The notes under the pieces: model-generated
Told to the model about the DNA's origin: nothing
The model's database searches: none
Seen by the model: the letters and a program-made list of their open reading frames with translations, nothing else
Translations under genes and position numbers: made by a program
Part shown: positions 5,746-7,055 of the stretch, in pieces
How positions within the stretch are numbered: position 1 is the first letter of the stretch
How the letters are laid out: each line of letters opens with the position of its first letter
NCBI GenBank assembly: GCA_030835005.1
Contig: JAUQWT010000058.1
Location: 1 to 7,055, forward strand
Direction: 5' to 3'
DNA: 7,055 nt
Source: Ignavibacteria bacterium
Lineage (GTDB): Bacteria; Bacteroidota; Ignavibacteria; Tepidaquicellales; OLB5

Positions 5746-6723
5746 ATGGATGTAGATCTCAAAAAAATATCAGCACCTATAGAAAACGAACTTGGTGAAT
5801 TCAAGATCCACTTCCGTGAAGCCATCCGTTCTAAAGTTGCCATTGTTGATCTTATCAGCAAGTATATACTCAGACAGAAGGGCAAGAAGATACGCCCGAT
5901 ACTTGTTCTGCTATCGGCAAAGCTGTGCGGCGAGATCAATCCAAGAACATATACAGCGGCTACACTGGTTGAAATGCTCCACACCGCTACGCTTATTCAC
6001 GATGATGTGGTTGACGATGCAAAAACGAGGCGCGGTATAGCGTCAATCAACGCTGTGTGGAAGAATAAGATTGCTGTTTTGATGGGTGATTATATGTTGT
6101 CACGGGGCCTGCTGCTTGCGCTTGAAAAGGATGAATGTGGATTCCTGAAGATAACTTCACGTGCCGTAAAAAGAATGAGCGAAGGCGAATTGCTTCAGAT
6201 ACAGAAGAACCGCAAGATGGAAGTAAATGAAGAAACATATTTCAGGATAATTTCCGATAAAACTGCATCACTAATTACAGCATGCTGTGAGCTGGGCGCA
6301 GCAAGCACATCGAAAGATAGCAAAGAGATTCAGCTCTTAAGCGATTTTGGCGAGAACATAGGAATTGCATTCCAGCTTAGGGATGATTTGCTTGATTACA
6401 TCGGCAAGAAGAAATTCATGGGTAAATCTTCGGGCTCAGACTTGAAAGAAAAGAAATTCACTTTGCCGCTTATCCATTCACTTAACAATGCTTCTAAGAA
6501 GGAAGCGAAAGAAATTGTGAACGTTGTCAAAAATGGTTCTTTTTCCAAAAGCAGGCCAATGGTCATGGATTTCATTAAAGAGCATAACGGCATTGAATAT
6601 ACTATCACAAAAACATCTGAATATTGCGCTGAAGCAAGGACAAAGATAGACGGATTTGCAGGATCCGAAACCAAAGACACCCTACTAAAATTCGTTGATT
6701 TCATAAGCGAAAGGATAAATTAG
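5746..6723 (+). CDS. Polyprenyl diphosphate synthase (trans-type, likely long chain)
   Basis: This 325-residue cytoplasmic prenyltransferase adds isopentenyl diphosphate units to an allylic primer to build a linear isoprenoid chain. The first aspartate-rich motif is LIHDDVVDD (Asp86, Asp87, Asp90) followed by the conserved Arg-Arg of KTRRG. The second is FQLRDDLLDYIG (Asp213, Asp214, Asp217). GKKIRP (46-51), GDYMLSR (114-120), KTAS (172-175) and GSDLKEKKFTLPLI (230-243) are also family motifs that bind diphosphates and magnesium. Five residues before the first motif is Ala81 rather than an aromatic residue. In this family small residues there allow long products, so an octaprenyl/heptaprenyl type (IspB/HepT class) for a quinone side chain is more likely than farnesyl diphosphate synthase. 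Chain length is inference. It lies 110 bases after tatC and 41 bases before der, with its own strong ribosome site, and may have its own promoter. Confidence 0.93.
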   Translation: MDVDLKKISAPIENELGEFKIHFREAIRSKVAIVDLISKYILRQKGKKIRPILVLLSAKLCGEINPRTYTAATLVEMLHTATLIHDDVVDDAKTRRGIASINAVWKNKIAVLMGDYMLSRGLLLALEKDECGFLKITSRAVKRMSEGELLQIQKNRKMEVNEETYFRIISDKTASLITACCELGAASTSKDSKEIQLLSDFGENIGIAFQLRDDLLDYIGKKKFMGKSSGSDLKEKKFTLPLIHSLNNASKKEAKEIVNVVKNGSFSKSRPMVMDFIKEHNGIEYTITKTSEYCAEARTKIDGFAGSETKDTLLKFVDFISERIN

Positions 6724-6764
6724 TTTTTCCGGCCGCTTAAACGGTTAAATCTCTAAATAAACTT

Positions 6765-7055
6765 ATGCCGCAAAGAATAGTTGCAATAATTGGAAGGCCA
6801 AATGTTGGCAAATCTTCCCTGTTTAACCGCCTTGTCGGAAAGAAGACGGCTATTGTCCATGATACGCCCGGCGTTACAAGAGACCGGAACTACGGCGAAA
6901 CTGAATGGAACGGCAAGAAGTTCTTTTTGATAGATACCGGCGGCTATGTACCCAACAGCAAGGATAAATTTGAAAGCGCTATACGTGAGCAGGTGAGGAT
7001 CTCGATCGATGAGGCTGATATAATTTTATTTGTTGTTGATGCAAAGACAGGAATT
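6765..7055 (+). CDS. der: Ribosome-associated GTPase Der (EngA), 5' part only
   Basis: The frame opens at ATG 6765 and stays open for 97 codons to the window edge, so only the N-terminal part of the first GTPase domain is present. The G1/P-loop is GRPNVGKS (residues 10-17), the switch I region is VHDTPGVTRDR with Thr38, and G3 is DTGG (57-60). The combination GRPNVGKSSLFNRLVG, DTPGVTRDR and IDTGGY is diagnostic for Der, a double-domain GTPase needed for 50S ribosomal subunit assembly. The second GTPase and KH-like domains lie beyond the window. No Shine-Dalgarno precedes the ATG; the context is AAATAAACTT. It is 41 bases downstream of the polyprenyl synthase gene with no terminator between, so the two may be co-transcribed. 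Confidence 0.96.
   Translation, partial: MPQRIVAIIGRPNVGKSSLFNRLVGKKTAIVHDTPGVTRDRNYGETEWNGKKFFLIDTGGYVPNSKDKFESAIREQVRISIDEADIILFVVDAKTGI

Larger units (their letters stand above)
5690..5746 (+). other. Possible 18-codon leader ORF ending on the polyprenyl synthase start
   Basis: An ATG at 5690 opens a reading frame MLSTFYPPLIKGGNKGVS that closes with TAA at 5744-5746. The last A of that stop is the first base of the next gene's ATG (TAATG), the classic layout for stop-restart coupling. It spans the palindrome at 5707-5729. There is no Shine-Dalgarno before its ATG, and much of the peptide is simply the palindrome and its flank translated, so it may be fortuitous. Confidence 0.25.

Noticed and set aside
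6731..6745. Hairpin terminator between the polyprenyl synthase and der
   Set aside because: CCGCTTAAACGG offers only three base pairs at the ends and no T run follows; the short TTTTT lies before it, not after.
1..7055. CRISPR array, tRNA, rRNA, transposase or phage genes
   Set aside because: No regularly spaced repeats, cloverleaf-like sequence or recognisable mobile-element protein was seen on either strand.

Overview
The window is a compact stretch of bacterial chromosome with every gene on the + strand. It most resembles the Bacteroidota/Ignavibacteria/Chlorobi (FCB) lineage. Four things point there: the serine hydroxymethyltransferase carries the extra segment before the PGIQGG motif that I associate with Bacteroidota enzymes; a predicted lipoprotein has acidic residues just after the lipobox cysteine; a predicted outer-membrane barrel resembles an uncharacterised Bacteroidota family; and most starts lack a clear Shine-Dalgarno sequence. 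Placement within that group is inference, since no rRNA or other decisive marker is present.

Layout. 1-157: a possible 8-codon tail of an upstream gene, then a convincing intrinsic terminator (65-96). 158-754: a HAD-IIIA phosphatase related to GmhB, with a TTG start, followed by a hairpin/terminator (767-792). 825-3313: a two-gene unit, a DUF4270/DNRLRE-like lipoprotein overlapping by ATGA a predicted outer-membrane beta-barrel. 3373-5635: glyA, a 67-residue protein of unknown function and tatC, separated by only 4 and 3 bases. 5636-5745: a spacer with an imperfect palindrome that looks like a dispersed-repeat fragment, inside an 18-codon mini-ORF ending on the next start. 5746-6723: a long-chain polyprenyl diphosphate synthase. 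6765-7055: the first 97 codons of der (engA), cut by the window edge. No stretch over 300 bases lacks a gene.

How the genes relate. Most are housekeeping: one-carbon metabolism (glyA), folded-protein export (tatC), isoprenoid chains probably for quinone or lipid carrier (polyprenyl synthase), and ribosome assembly (der). The lipoprotein-barrel pair is the most lineage-specific part and probably encodes two cell-envelope proteins made together. I see no mobile element, CRISPR array, tRNA or rRNA, and no convincing new defence or biosynthetic system. The points most worth a second look are the loss of all four zinc ligands in the GmhB-like phosphatase, the unrecognised small protein between glyA and tatC, the duplicated modules in the lipoprotein, and the hairpin/mini-ORF leader of the polyprenyl synthase.
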